64,000 bases of DNA from CAMYMQ01 sp963730305 (GCA_963730305.1 CAVSRB010000004.1:682001-746000), one strand, 5' to 3'; positions 9,010 to 18,509 are shown, numbered from the stretch's first letter. Numbers and translations: made by a program. The notes: generated by a model not told the origin, from the letters alone.

Positions 9010-9753
9010 ATGGCGGCATCCGCACTCATGCAAGACAGACGCTCAGGCAACATCGTCATCCTCACCGGCGCCGGCATCTCCAAGGAGTCCGGCATCGACA
9101 CCTTCCGCGACAAGGACGGGCTGTGGACCAAGGTCAACATCGAGGACGTGGCGACGCCCGAGGGCTTCGCGCGCAACCCGGCGATGGTCCACGACTTCTA
9201 CAACGAGCGCCGGCGCGGCCTGCGCAACGACAACATCCGGCCCAACGCGGCCCATGCGGCGCTCGCCCGGCTCGAGGCCGAGTGGCCCGGCGAGGTGTTG
9301 GTGGTCACCCAGAACATCGACAACCTGCACGAGGAGGGCGGGTCGAAGAACCTGATCCACATGCACGGCGAGATGTTCAAGGCGCGCTGCGCCTACTGCC
9401 ACGGCGTCCATAGCTGGCGCGAGGACCTGTCGCTGGAGACCGTGTGCCCGGCTTGCGACTCGTCCGGCGGGATGCGCCCGCACGTGGTCTGGTTCGGCGA
9501 GATGCCGTTCGACATGGACCGCATCTACGCCGCGCTGGCCCGGTGCCGGCTGTTCATCTCGGTCGGCACGTCGGGCAACGTCTACCCCGCCGCCGGCTTC
9601 GTCCAGGAAGCGACCTTCACCGCCCGCGCCCACACCGTCGAGCTCAACCTGGAGCCGTCCGAGGGCGCGACCCTGTTCGCCGAGGCCCAGTACGGCCCGG
9701 CCACCGAAATCGTCCCGCGCTACGTCGACAAGCTGCTGGCCGAGGGGTGGTGA
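9010..9753 (+). CDS. cobB: NAD-dependent protein deacylase, CobB-type sirtuin
   Basis: About 247 residues. The NAD-binding start is GAGISKESGIDTFRDKDGLW, and TQNIDNLHEEGG plus HMHGEM carry the catalytic His. Zinc is held by CAYC and CPAC, and the C-terminal part RPHVVWFGEMPF / GTSGNVYPAAGF closely follows E. coli CobB. The FYNERRR segment keeps the Tyr and Arg (spacing Y-x-x-R) that in class III sirtuins bind succinyl or malonyl groups, so deacetylase plus desuccinylase activity is likely. ATG 9010 or ATG 9028 could start it. It is divergent from the phosphatase pair. Confidence 0.95.
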   Translation: MAASALMQDRRSGNIVILTGAGISKESGIDTFRDKDGLWTKVNIEDVATPEGFARNPAMVHDFYNERRRGLRNDNIRPNAAHAALARLEAEWPGEVLVVTQNIDNLHEEGGSKNLIHMHGEMFKARCAYCHGVHSWREDLSLETVCPACDSSGGMRPHVVWFGEMPFDMDRIYAALARCRLFISVGTSGNVYPAAGFVQEATFTARAHTVELNLEPSEGATLFAEAQYGPATEIVPRYVDKLLAEGW

Positions 9754-9797
9754 CCCGGCGGAGGGGCCGGTCGGTCGTTGCCGGACCGTGCCTGTCT

Positions 9798-9909
9798 TCC
9801 CATCCTTCGAGACGGCCGCTTCGCGGCCTCCTCAGGATGAAGGATAGTGTACGACGTCAAGCAATGACTTCATCCTGAGGAGCCCCGCAGGGGCGTCTCG
9901 AAGGATGGG
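9798..9909. repeat. Palindromic intergenic repeat with two inner hairpins
   Basis: The two arms (about 9799-9840 and 9871-9908) are inverted copies that both carry CATCCTTCGAGACG and its complement and CTCCTCAGGATGA and its complement. Each arm also has its own small hairpin (GGCCGC-TTC-GCGGCC and GCCCC-GCA-GGGGC), so the RNA would fold as a cruciform. Such elements are scattered in many alphaproteobacterial genomes. No second copy is present in the window. Confidence 0.75.
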
Positions 9910-9962
9910 AGGACGGACCACCCTCCCATAGCCGACCGCAGCCAGCCCCCAAGCTCGACCCG

Positions 9963-10544
9963 ATGAACGCCCTCGACACCCTCCTCGCCGAAATCCGCGC
10001 CTGCCGGTTGTGCGCGGCCGAGCTGCCGCTGGGGCCGCGGCCGGTGCTGCGCGCGTCGGCGACGGCGCGGGTGATGATCGTCGGCCAGGCGCCGGGGACC
10101 AAGGTCCACGAGACCGGCATCCCGTTCAACGACCCGTCCGGCGACCGGCTGCGCGACTGGCTCGCCGTCGACCGCGACACCTTCTACGACCACAGCCGGA
10201 TCGCGATCGTGCCGATGGGCTTCTGCTATCCGGGCCGGCTGCCCCGGGGCGGCGATTGCCCGCCGCGCCCGGAATGCGCGCCGGCCTGGCACGCGCGGCT
10301 GCGCGCGCAGCTGCCTGCGATCGAGCTGACCCTGCTGGTCGGCAGCTACGCCCAGGCCTGGTATCTGGGCGAGCGGCGCGGCGCGACCCTGACCGAAACC
10401 GTGCGCCGCTGGAGTGAGTTCCTTCCCGCCTTCCTGCCGACCCCGCACCCGAGCTGGCGGACGATCGGCTGGGCGAAGAAGAACCCGTGGTTCGAGGATG
10501 CCGTGGTTCCCGAATTGCGCCGCCGCGTCCACGCGCTGCTATAG
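9963..10544 (+). CDS. Uracil-DNA glycosylase-family protein
   Basis: 193 residues. The family's first motif appears as VGQAPGTKVHETG followed by PFNDPSGDRLRDWL, and the C-terminal motif as PTPHPSWRTIGW. It belongs to the small UDG-superfamily group that is not classic Ung; the residues after GQAPG differ from family 4 enzymes. Cysteines at CRLC and CPPRPEC could hold a metal or Fe-S cluster, but their spacing does not prove it. It probably removes damaged or deaminated bases from DNA, with specificity unknown. It stands alone after the palindromic repeat. Confidence 0.82.
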   Translation: MNALDTLLAEIRACRLCAAELPLGPRPVLRASATARVMIVGQAPGTKVHETGIPFNDPSGDRLRDWLAVDRDTFYDHSRIAIVPMGFCYPGRLPRGGDCPPRPECAPAWHARLRAQLPAIELTLLVGSYAQAWYLGERRGATLTETVRRWSEFLPAFLPTPHPSWRTIGWAKKNPWFEDAVVPELRRRVHALL

Positions 10545-10581
10545 TCCCCGCACCTATCGTCACCGCCCAAGGGCCCGTCGG

Positions 10582-11715
10582 ATGCCGGCCTGGTTCGACT
10601 CCATCCTCGACCTGCTGCGCGGCGCCGGCATCGGCCTGCTCGTGCTCGCCATCGTGCTGCTCGTCCGCGACTTCCGCCATACCGCGGCCGGGCGGCTCGG
10701 CGCGGTGTTCCTGGTCTCGGTGGTCGCCTACATCCTGTGCCCGGTGATGGCGGTGCGCTGGCACGTGGCCTGGTGGGGCCTGCCGGTCTACCTGGTCTGC
10801 TTCACCATCGCCGGCTGGTTCTGGCTGTTCGCCCGCGCCTGGTTCGTCGACGATTTCCGGCTGCGCTGGTGGCACGGCGGACTGATCCTGGCCCTGCTCG
10901 CGGTCTATTCCTGGCGCTACCTGTTCCCGCATGTCGGCGTGATGCCGGTCAGCGGGGTGCCGACCGACACCGCGGTCCATCTGCTGTCGCGCGCGGCCGC
11001 GCTCGCCGTGGTCATCGCCGCGCTGGGCCAGGCGCTGGTCGGCCGGTCCGAGGACCTGGTCGAGTTCCGCCGCCGCCTGCGCGCCTGGTTCGTGTTCGTG
11101 ATCGGCGGCCACATGGCGCTGGTCGTCGCGGCCGAGGTGTCGGTGCCCGGCGGCAACCGCCTGCCGATCGCCGAGCTGATCAACCTGCTCGCCATCGCGA
11201 TCGAGGCGGGCGCCTTCGTCGTCCTCGCCGTGCGCCTGCGCCAGGACCTGTTCGCCGCGCCGGCCGCCGCCCCGGCGCCGCCGCGCGCCGCAGCGGCACA
11301 GGCCGCGGCCGATCCCGACGCCGAGCTCGCCGCCGCGATCCGGCGTCATTTCGAGGCCGAGGAGGGCTACCGCGCGGCCGGGCTGACCATCGGCGCGCTG
11401 GCGGAAACGCTGGGCGTGCCGGAATACCGGCTGCGTCGGGCGATCAACCGGCGGCTCGGCTACCGCAACTTCCCGCAGTTCCTCAACGCCTACCGGGTCG
11501 CGGCGGCGCAGGTGTGGCTGCGCGACCCCGACAAGGCGCGGCTGCCGATCCTGACCATCGCGCTCGACCTCGGCTACAACTCGGTCGGCCCATTCAACCG
11601 CGCCTTCAAGGAGGCGACGGGCATGACCCCAGCGGAGTTCCGCGGGGCCGAAATCCGCGCGTCGGCTGCCGATGAAGCATCGGATCGACCCGGTGAAACA
11701 CTTGCCGATTCCTGA
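10582..11715 (+). CDS. AraC-family regulator with N-terminal seven-helix membrane domain
   Basis: 377 residues. The first 230 contain about seven hydrophobic helices (IGLLVLAIVLLV, LVSVVAYILCPVMA and others). An Ala/Pro linker follows, then an AraC DNA-binding domain with two helix-turn-helix units (LTIGALAETLGVPEYRLRRA and IALDLGYNSVGPFNRAFKEA). It is a membrane-tethered transcription factor that may sense a lipid or small ligand. ATG 10582 is the first start that leaves an intact first helix. The fatty acid hydroxylase gene 111 bases downstream on the same strand is a probable target or partner; this pairing is inferred from position only. Confidence 0.88.
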   Translation: MPAWFDSILDLLRGAGIGLLVLAIVLLVRDFRHTAAGRLGAVFLVSVVAYILCPVMAVRWHVAWWGLPVYLVCFTIAGWFWLFARAWFVDDFRLRWWHGGLILALLAVYSWRYLFPHVGVMPVSGVPTDTAVHLLSRAAALAVVIAALGQALVGRSEDLVEFRRRLRAWFVFVIGGHMALVVAAEVSVPGGNRLPIAELINLLAIAIEAGAFVVLAVRLRQDLFAAPAAAPAPPRAAAAQAAADPDAELAAAIRRHFEAEEGYRAAGLTIGALAETLGVPEYRLRRAINRRLGYRNFPQFLNAYRVAAAQVWLRDPDKARLPILTIALDLGYNSVGPFNRAFKEATGMTPAEFRGAEIRASAADEASDRPGETLADS

Positions 11716-11826
11716 AAAAGCGCGCCGTTTCCGGAATTGGCGAGCGGGTTCGAGCGATCGGCGCGACGATCCGCCGCCGCGGCGCCATGGTGGCGGCATA
11801 CCGCAGCCGCGATCCCGGAGCCGACG

Positions 11827-12702
11827 ATGTTAGCCCACCTCCTCAACCTGCCGCTCGCCCCCCAGGGCGCCGCCGAATGGCTCACCTTCGGCGCGGCCCA
11901 GTTCGGCGGCGCGTTGGCGCTGTCGGCGCTGCGCTACGGCCTGTTCGCCGGCGGCGCCTTCCTGATCCTGTGGGTCTGGTTGGGCAAGCGGCTCGAACAT
12001 CGGCGCATCCAGAAGCGCGTCGCCCCGGTCCGCCAGCGCCGGCGCGAGCGGCTGTGGTCGCTGTCGACCGTCGTCATCTTCGCCGTGCTGGCGCTGATCA
12101 CCGGCATCGCGTTCGCGCACGGCGCGACCCAGATCTATCTCGACTTCGGCGCGCATGGCTGGGGCTACTGGATACTCTCGGCCGCGATCCTGATCGTCGG
12201 CCACGACGCCTATTTCTACTGGACCCACCGCGCGATGCACCATCCGCGGCTCTACCGGCTGTTCCACCGTACGCACCACCGCTCGGTCAGCCCGAGCCCG
12301 TGGGCGGCCTACGCCTTCGCCCCGGCCGAGGCGGTGGTCGAAGGTGCCTATCTCAGCCTGGTGGTCTACCTGCTGCCGCTGCACCCGGCGGCGATCCTGG
12401 TCTTCGTCGTCCACCAGCTGACCCGCAACGTGCTCGGCCACAGCGGTATCGAGCTGTTCCCGCGCGGCGCCTCGCACAGCCGCTGGCTCGGTTGGATGAC
12501 GATGACCACCCACCACGACCTGCACCACAGCCGGGTGCGCGGCAACTACGGCCTCTACTTCACCTGGTGGGACCGGTGGATGGGCACGGAGATCGCCGAC
12601 TACAAGGCGGTGTTCGACGCCGTCCCGCGCGAGCGCACGGCGGACCCGGCGCGGACGCCGGCCGACGACGCGGAAGCCGCTCTGGCGGCGCCGCGATCCT
12701 GA
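11827..12702 (+). CDS. Sterol desaturase / fatty acid hydroxylase family protein
   Basis: 291-residue integral membrane di-iron enzyme. The histidine boxes are all present: HDAYFYWTHRAMHH, HRTHHRS and HHDLHHS, with several membrane helices before and between them. The family (PF04116) inserts hydroxyl groups or double bonds into lipids using O2. It starts at ATG 11827. The lipid substrate is not deducible; ornithine lipids, hopanoids and fatty acids are all possible. Confidence 0.9.
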   Translation: MLAHLLNLPLAPQGAAEWLTFGAAQFGGALALSALRYGLFAGGAFLILWVWLGKRLEHRRIQKRVAPVRQRRRERLWSLSTVVIFAVLALITGIAFAHGATQIYLDFGAHGWGYWILSAAILIVGHDAYFYWTHRAMHHPRLYRLFHRTHHRSVSPSPWAAYAFAPAEAVVEGAYLSLVVYLLPLHPAAILVFVVHQLTRNVLGHSGIELFPRGASHSRWLGWMTMTTHHDLHHSRVRGNYGLYFTWWDRWMGTEIADYKAVFDAVPRERTADPARTPADDAEAALAAPRS

Positions 12703-12718
12703 AGCGATCCGGTTGGAG

Positions 12719-13429
12719 CTATTTGGCGGGCGCGGCGGCCGGCTTGACCGCGGTCAGCGCCTTCGCGGCCGCGGGCTTGTCGTCGTCGTCATCGTCGACG
12801 TCGGTGCTCGTGGCGTGTCGCGCCGTGTCGATCTCGAAACGATGGATGTCGGCGATGCGCTCGTGGGCGCGGCGCAGCTCGTCGGCGGTCATGCGGACGC
12901 CGATGTAGAACACCAGCGCCGTGGCGCGGCCGTCGCCGCCGGCGGACGCGATCTTGAAGTGGGCGTAGGCCTCGACCAGGTCGGGGGGCCGCCCCGCGAT
13001 GCCGGCCATGTAGAGCAGGCCGAGCTGGTAATGGGCGGCGGGGATGTTCGCCCGGGCGGCGGCGCGCAGCCAGTGCAGCGCCTTGCGGGTGTTGGCCTTG
13101 GTGTTCTTGCTGCAGCGGTAGACGCGGCCGAGCTTGAGCTGGGCGTTGGCGTTGCCGTGGGCGGCCTGGACCGACCACCGCTTGAGCAGCGCCGCCCGTC
13201 TGGCTGCGGGCGTCGTCGCGCGCGGATGCTTGCGGACGCGGGCGGCGACATCGGGCGCGTCCGATGGCAGCTTCGACAGCGGCGGCACCGCGATCGCGGG
13301 CGTCGGCGCGGTGGTCGCGCTGTATGCCTTCTTGCTGTCGGAGAACGCGGGCGATCCGGCCGCGGCGACCAGGCCGACCGCGGCGGCGCCGCAGACCAGC
13401 GGGCGCAGGGCGTCCAGCGTGCCGGTCAC
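12719..13429 (-). CDS. Exported Sel1-like (TPR) repeat protein
   Basis: 236 residues starting at GTG 13429, which overlaps the TGA of the pterin dehydratase gene (GTGA). The N-terminus is a signal peptide (PLVCGAAAVGLVAAAGSPAFS). Sel1-type repeats follow, with GNANAQLKLGRVYRC, ALHWLRAAARANIPAAHYQLG and ALVFYIGVRM. The tail is acidic then Ala/Pro/Lys-rich (DVDDDDDDKPAAAK). Such proteins are periplasmic scaffolds for protein-protein contacts. The coupling with phhB is positional and suggests no shared pathway. Confidence 0.75.
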   Translation of the reverse strand: MTGTLDALRPLVCGAAAVGLVAAAGSPAFSDSKKAYSATTAPTPAIAVPPLSKLPSDAPDVAARVRKHPRATTPAARRAALLKRWSVQAAHGNANAQLKLGRVYRCSKNTKANTRKALHWLRAAARANIPAAHYQLGLLYMAGIAGRPPDLVEAYAHFKIASAGGDGRATALVFYIGVRMTADELRRAHERIADIHRFEIDTARHATSTDVDDDDDDKPAAAKALTAVKPAAAPAK

Positions 13430-13722
13430 CGGCCGGCTCCGGCCGCGTCGATCAGCCGCGCCAGCGCGACGTCGCGCTCGGTGACGCCGCCGGCGTCGTG
13501 CGTCGCCAGGGTGATGTCGACCCGGTTGTAGACGTTGAACCACTCGGGGTGGTGATCGAGGCGTTCGGCGTGCAGGGCGATGCGGGTCATGAATCCGAAG
13601 GCGTCGTTGAAATCCTCGAAGCGGAACGACTTGGCGATCGCGTCGCGGCCCTCGACCTCTGACCAGCCGTCGAGCGTGGCGAGCGTCTCGGCCCGTTCCT
13701 TCCCGACCAGCTTCGCGACCAT
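13426..13722 (-). CDS. phhB: 4a-hydroxytetrahydrobiopterin dehydratase
   Basis: The 98 residues are full length for pterin-4a-carbinolamine dehydratase. The active-site region HAERLDHHPEWFNVYNRVD has the paired histidines and is followed by THDAGGVTERDVALARLID. The enzyme dehydrates the carbinolamine formed by aromatic amino acid hydroxylases and so recycles tetrahydropterin. No phenylalanine hydroxylase gene is in this window. Confidence 0.95.
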   Translation of the reverse strand: MVAKLVGKERAETLATLDGWSEVEGRDAIAKSFRFEDFNDAFGFMTRIALHAERLDHHPEWFNVYNRVDITLATHDAGGVTERDVALARLIDAAGAGR

Positions 13723-13870
13723 GCGTGGCGTCCTGCTTTTCCCAAGGTTCGACCTAGATACGTTAAATTGTCACTAAGGCCCAGTTCCATCCGGCCGCTT
13801 GGCCGGCCCGGGCCGGCGCGCTATCGTGCGCGCCTCACGACGCCGGGAGCGGAAAAGGTCTAGCGGAGCG

Positions 13871-14266
13871 ATGACGCGGGGTGCCGATACCTCAGGCCTG
13901 GATCATTTCCGCGCGCTTGCCCTGGAAAGCTATGGATCGATTCCGGCGAAATTGCGGCGTCACGTCGAGGACGTGGTGATCCGCGTCGACGAGTGGGCCG
14001 ACGACGACACCCTCGACGAGATGGGCATTCCCTCGCGCTGGGACCTGCTCGGCCTCTACCGCGGCCTGCCGATCGGCAACCAGAGTCCGGCCATCTCCCG
14101 GGCCAGCGTCGACATGATCTTCCTATATCGTCAACCAATCCTGCGGTATGCCCGTGCCACCGACGCGCCGCTCGACGCCGTGGTCAGAAATGTGCTGATT
14201 CACGAAATCGGTCACCATTTCGGTTTCTCCGACGCCGACATGGAGCGCATCGAGAACGAGGACTGA
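13871..14266 (+). CDS. Minimal zincin (metallopeptidase-like, PF06262 type)
   Basis: 131 residues with the zinc motif HEIGHHFGFSDADM near the C-terminus, typical of the small alphaproteobacterial 'possible zinc metallopeptidase' family. Earlier conserved parts are FRALALESYGSIPAKLR and DLLGLYRGLPI. The ATG at 13871 is preceded by GCGGAG at good spacing. The physiological substrate of the family is unknown. It lies 21 bases before the Lon-like protease on the same strand, so the two peptidase genes are probably one operon. Confidence 0.88.
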   Translation: MTRGADTSGLDHFRALALESYGSIPAKLRRHVEDVVIRVDEWADDDTLDEMGIPSRWDLLGLYRGLPIGNQSPAISRASVDMIFLYRQPILRYARATDAPLDAVVRNVLIHEIGHHFGFSDADMERIENED

Positions 14267-14287
14267 CACCTTCCCCGAAGGAGAGCC

Positions 14288-16805
14288 ATGCCCCCCAAGG
14301 TCAAACAGGCGAACGTGAGCCCCCTCGCGCCCGCAGCGCTGCGGCGGCGATGCGACCCCGCCAGCCTCGGCTTCAAGACCACCGACGAGGTCGAGCCGTC
14401 CGACGTCGTCGTCGGCCAGCCCCGCGCGGTCGAGGCGGTCAGCTTCGGCATCGGCATCCAGCGCCAGGGCTACAACCTGTTCTGCCTGGGACAGACCGGC
14501 ACCGGCAAGCACGGCATCGTCCGCGACTTCCTCGAACGGGCGGCGGCGGACATGCCCAAGCCGGCCGACGTCTGCTACGTCCACAATTTCGACGAGCCGC
14601 ACAAGCCGATCGCCCTGCGGCTGCCGTCGGGCCGGGCCCTGCCGCTGCGCGCGGCGATGATCCAGCTCCTGCGCGACCTGCGCGCCGGCATCCCGCGTGC
14701 CTTCGAATCCGACGAGTACCAGTCGCGCCGCGCCGCCATCGAGCAGGCGTTCCAGGAGCGCCACCAGGAAGCCTTCGGCGAGTTGGAGAAGGCGGCGCGC
14801 GAGAAGGGCATCCTGATCCTGCGCGGCCCCAACGGCTTCATGTTCGCGCCGGGGCGCGACGGCGAGCCGATCAAGCCCGAAGTGTTCAACAAGCTGCCCG
14901 AGGAGGAGCGGTCCCGCTACCGCAAGGACATCGAGGCGCTGCAGGAGCGCATGGCCGAGACCATGCGCCGCGCCCCCGCCTGGGAGAAAGAGGCGCGCGA
15001 GAAGCTGGTCGAGCTCAATCGCGAAGTCGCCCGGTCCGTGGTTACGCACCTGATCGGCGCGGTGCGCGAAGCGTTCAACGACCTGCCCGAGGTGGTCGCT
15101 TTCCTCGGCCGGATCGAGGACGACGTCGTCGACAACGTCTACGACTTCCTGCGCGCCTCGGCCGACCCGTCGGGCGAGGGTGGCGGCCAGGCGGTCGCCA
15201 ACCTGGTGCGGAACTCCAACGAGCTGACCGGCGGCGACGAGCCGGCCTCGTTCAAGCGGTACGAGATCAACGTCCTGGTCCACAACGGCGATGCCGACGG
15301 CGCGCCGGTGGTCATCGAGGACGCGCCGGTGGTCACCAACCTGGTCGGACGGATCGAGCATACCGCCCGGTTCGGCACCCTGGTCACCGACTTCTCGCTG
15401 ATCAAGGCGGGCGCGCTGCACAAGGCCAACGGCGGCTTCCTGATCGTCGACGCCCGCAAGCTGCTGACCCAGCCCTATGCCTGGGAAGAGCTCAAGCGGG
15501 CGTTGATCAACCGCGAGATCCGGATCGAATCGCTGCCCCAGCTCATGGGCTACGCGACGACGGTCACCCTGGAACCCGAGGCGATACCGCTCGACCTCAA
15601 GGTCGTGATGGTCGGCGAGCCGATGCTCTACTACCTGCTTGCCGCGCACGACCCCGACTTCCTGTCGCTGTTCAAGGTCCAGGCCGAGTTCAGCGACCAC
15701 ATGCCCTGGTCGGACGAGAATTCTCGGCCTCTACGCCCGGCTGGTCGCGACCATCGTCAAGCGCGAGAAGCTGTGCCCGTTCGACGCCGGCGCGGTGGCG
15801 CGGGTGATCGAATACGCCTCGCGCGAGGCGGAGGACCAGCAGCGGCTGACCGCGCGGATCAGCTTCGTGCTCGACCTGCTGCGCGAGGCCGACTACTGGG
15901 CCGGGCAGGAGAAGTGCAAGACCGTGACCGCCAAGGAGGTCGACAAGGCGCTGGCCGCCCAGGTCCGCCGGTCCGACCGCATCCGCGAGGCGATGTACGA
16001 GCAGATCACCCGCGAGATCATGCTGATCGACACGGGCGGAGAGGAGACCGGCCAGGTCAACGGCCTGTCGGTGCTCCAGCTCGGCCGCTTCTCCTTCGGC
16101 AAGCCGTCGCGGATCACCGCGCGGGTCCGGCTGGGGCGCGGCGAGGTGGTCGACATCGAGCGCCGGGTCGAGCTGGGCGGGCCGCTCCACTCCAAGGGCG
16201 TGCTGATCCTGACCGGCTTCCTCGGCGCGCGCTTCGGCAAGACCCGGCCGCTGGCGCTGTCGGCGAGCCTGGTGTTCGAGCAGTCCTACGGCGGGGTCGA
16301 CGGCGACAGCGCCTCGTCGGCCGAGCTCTATGCCCTCTTGTCGGCGCTGTCGGGCGTGCCGATCCGCCAGAATTTCGCGGTCACCGGCTCGGTCAACCAG
16401 GCCGGCCACGTCCAGGCGATCGGCGGGGTCAACGAGAAGATCGAGGGCTTCTTCGACATCTGCGCGGCGCGCGGGCTGACCGGCGACCAGGGCGTGCTGA
16501 TCCCGGCGTCGAACACCACCCACCTGATGCTGCGCGACGACGTGGTCGAGGCGGTCAAGAAGGGCAAGTTCGCGATCTATCCGGTGGCGACCATCGACGA
16601 GGGCATCGAAATCCTGACCGGCGTGCCGGCCGGCGCGCCCGGGCCCGACGGCGAGTGGCCCGCGGAGACGATCAACGGCAAGGTCGCCGCCGCCCTCGAC
16701 GACTTCGCCCAGGCCGCCCGCAAGTTCGCCGCGCGGATGGACGGCGAGGGCGAGAATGGCGGCGAAAAAGGCGGCGCGACGGGCGGTCCCGCCAAGGCCA
16801 CCTGA
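14288..16805 (+). CDS. Lon-like AAA+ protease (S16), one frame break
   Basis: About 838 residues. The ATP-binding part has Walker A GQTGTGKH (residues 68-75) and the B-like strand GGFLIVDARKL. The C-terminal S16 domain has the serine in GDSASSAELYALLSAL and the lysine in GVNEKIEGFFDIC. The frame breaks at 15717-15723: the upstream frame ends in PWSDEN and the downstream one resumes at ILGLYARLVATIVKRE. Removing one A gives DEILGLYAR, matching the usual spacing in this family. It degrades proteins in the cytosol using ATP and lacks the Lon substrate-binding N-domain. The gene follows the zincin by 21 bases. Confidence 0.88.
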
Positions 16806-16887
16806 TTCCGCGCCGCGCCCGTTAGGGGGTGGACGAAGCCTGTCCGCGCTGCCGTATACTCGGGATACGGACGATACGGGGAACGGC

Positions 16888-17505
16888 ATGACGATCCGGG
16901 TTCTGGTTGCCGTCTTGTTGTGCGGCCTTGCCGCCTTGCCGGCGCGCGCCCAGCCCGGTAACGACGGCGGCCTGCCGGCCCGCTATTCGCCACGGCCGGC
17001 GGTCAACTACCTGCCGCGTCCGGTCGATCTCGGCATCCCCAACTTCCGCCAGCGGACCCGGGTGTGGTGCTGGGCCGCGGTCGCCCAGCAGATCATCTAC
17101 AAGAAGCGCGGCAAGTCGCCGCCGCAATGCGCCCTGGTCGCGATGGCGCGCGGCCGCTACCCCAGCTTCTGCTGCCCCGGCTACGAGCGTTGCGAAGTCC
17201 AGGGCACGCTCGACCAGATTCGCGGGCTGATCCGCAACTTCGGCCGGCGCTTTACCGAGGTGCGGCCGCCGACCGGGCCGATGTCGCTCTACCGCACCCT
17301 GCGCGCGGGCCATCCGGTGATCCTGGCGCTGCGCAACACCGCGCGCACCGGCCACGTCGTGGTGCTCACCGGGATGACCTGGGTGCGCACCGACCGGGGC
17401 GTCGAGGCGATCCTCCACATCAACGACCCGATCGGCGCCTTCCCGCCGCGCATGCCCTTCCGCGCGATCATGCCGCGCTGGCACGCCGCGATCGTCGTCT
17501 ACTAG
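16888..17505 (+). CDS. Exported papain-like cysteine protease (C70/C39-like)
   Basis: 205 residues with a clear signal peptide (VLVAVLLCGLAALPARAQ). The catalytic cysteine is Cys61 in TRVWCWAAVAQQI, the Trp-Cys-Trp arrangement of AvrRpt2-type and C39-like enzymes. The histidine is in ARTGHVVVLTGM and the Asn/Asp in LHINDPIG. Four other cysteines (PPQC, FCC, RCEV) may form disulfides, which fits a periplasmic or secreted enzyme. Substrate unknown. AvrRpt2 homologues are effectors in plant pathogens, but a housekeeping periplasmic role is equally possible. Confidence 0.78.
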   Translation: MTIRVLVAVLLCGLAALPARAQPGNDGGLPARYSPRPAVNYLPRPVDLGIPNFRQRTRVWCWAAVAQQIIYKKRGKSPPQCALVAMARGRYPSFCCPGYERCEVQGTLDQIRGLIRNFGRRFTEVRPPTGPMSLYRTLRAGHPVILALRNTARTGHVVVLTGMTWVRTDRGVEAILHINDPIGAFPPRMPFRAIMPRWHAAIVVY

Positions 17506-17516
17506 GCACCGGTCTC

Positions 17517-17561
17517 TTACGTGCCGGCCCGTTACGTGCCGGCCCGCTACGCGCCGGTAGG
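17517..17561. repeat. 15-bp tandem repeat overlapping the lysR 3' end
   Basis: Two perfect copies of TTACGTGCCGGCCCG (17517-17531 and 17532-17546) are followed by a degenerate third (CTACGCGCCGGTAGG). It lies between the convergent protease and LysR genes, and the third copy forms the LysR stop codon. Confidence 0.8.
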
Positions 17562-18491
17562 GGCCGGCCGGCGCTGGCGGGGCGGTGACGGCGTGCCCAG
17601 GTCGCGGCTGCGCTCGATCTCTTCCAGCAGCCATTCGCGGAAGGCGGCGACCCGCGGCCGGGCCAGCGTCGCCTCGGTGCAGGCGAAGTAGTAGGCCATG
17701 CGCGCCGGCTGGGAGACGTCGAAGGGCTTGACCAGCCGGCCGGCGGCGAGGGCGTCTGCGACCAGCACGCTGCGCGCCAACAGGATGCCGTCGCCGTTGA
17801 TCGCCGCGTCGACCGCCAGGTTGGAGTTGGTGTAGGCGGGGCCGCGGCGGACGTCGACGCCGGTGACCCCGGCCGCGGCCATCCACTCCGGCCAGCCGAA
17901 ATAGTCGTCGTCGTGGATCAGGGTCAGGCCGCGCAGGTCCTCCAGCCGTTCGAGCGGCGGCGGCCCCGCCGCCAGCTCCGGGCTGCACACCGGGAAGCGG
18001 TCCTCGGCCATCAGCCATTCGACGTGCAGGCCCGGCCAGTTGCCCATGCCGTAGCGGATCGCGACGTCGATGTCGGAGCGCGCCAGGTCGACCAGCGCCT
18101 CGCTGGTGTCGATGCGCACGTCGATGTCGGGATGGCGCTCGCGGAACCGGCGCAGCCGCGGCACCAGCCAGGTCGCCGCGAAGGAGTGCAGCACCGTCAC
18201 CGTCAGCGGGCCGCCTGCGTCGTCTTCGCGCAGCCGGCGCGCGGTCTCGGCGACCGCGTCGAGCGCCTCGCGCGCCGTCTCGTAGAGCTGCGCGCCCTCG
18301 GGCGTCAGCCGCACGGCGCGGCCCTCGCGCCGGAACAGCGGGAAGCCGAACCAGTCCTCCAGCGCCTTGACCTGGTGGCTGACCGCCGCCTGGGTCACGT
18401 GCAGGTCGGCGGCGGCCTGCGAGAAGCTGGTGCGGGCGGCGGCGGCCTCGAAGGCGCGCAGGGCATTGAGAGGCGGCAGGCGGCGAGTCAT
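17547..18491 (-). CDS. LysR-family regulator, GcvA-like
   Basis: 314 residues. The N-terminus RRLPPLNALRAFEAAAAR and the helix-turn-helix SFSQAAADLHVTQAAVSHQV are those of the GcvA subgroup, and a periplasmic-binding-type effector domain follows (residues 90-300). It is divergent from a DUF1127 gene, an arrangement seen repeatedly in alphaproteobacteria. A palindrome ATTAG-N5-CTAAT at 18495-18509 sits right at its start and probably binds the protein itself. True GcvA controls glycine cleavage; no gcv genes are here, so the regulon differs. Confidence 0.9.
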   Translation of the reverse strand: MTRRLPPLNALRAFEAAAARTSFSQAAADLHVTQAAVSHQVKALEDWFGFPLFRREGRAVRLTPEGAQLYETAREALDAVAETARRLREDDAGGPLTVTVLHSFAATWLVPRLRRFRERHPDIDVRIDTSEALVDLARSDIDVAIRYGMGNWPGLHVEWLMAEDRFPVCSPELAAGPPPLERLEDLRGLTLIHDDDYFGWPEWMAAAGVTGVDVRRGPAYTNSNLAVDAAINGDGILLARSVLVADALAAGRLVKPFDVSQPARMAYYFACTEATLARPRVAAFREWLLEEIERSRDLGTPSPPRQRRPAPTGA

Positions 18492-18494
18492 TGG

Positions 18495-18509
18495 ATTAGT
18501 TTATCTAAT
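18495..18509. promoter_or_regulatory. Probable LysR (GcvA-type) operator
   Basis: Perfect inverted repeat ATTAG-TTTAT-CTAAT in the divergent space between the LysR and DUF1127 genes. CTAAT is the core element bound by GcvA in enterobacteria. It starts 4 bases upstream of the LysR ATG, so binding would block its own expression. Confidence 0.5.

Noticed and set aside
7461..15726. GAATTC sites next to two frame breaks, suggesting cloning-site damage
   Set aside because: Only two of eight breaks show it, so it is probably chance.
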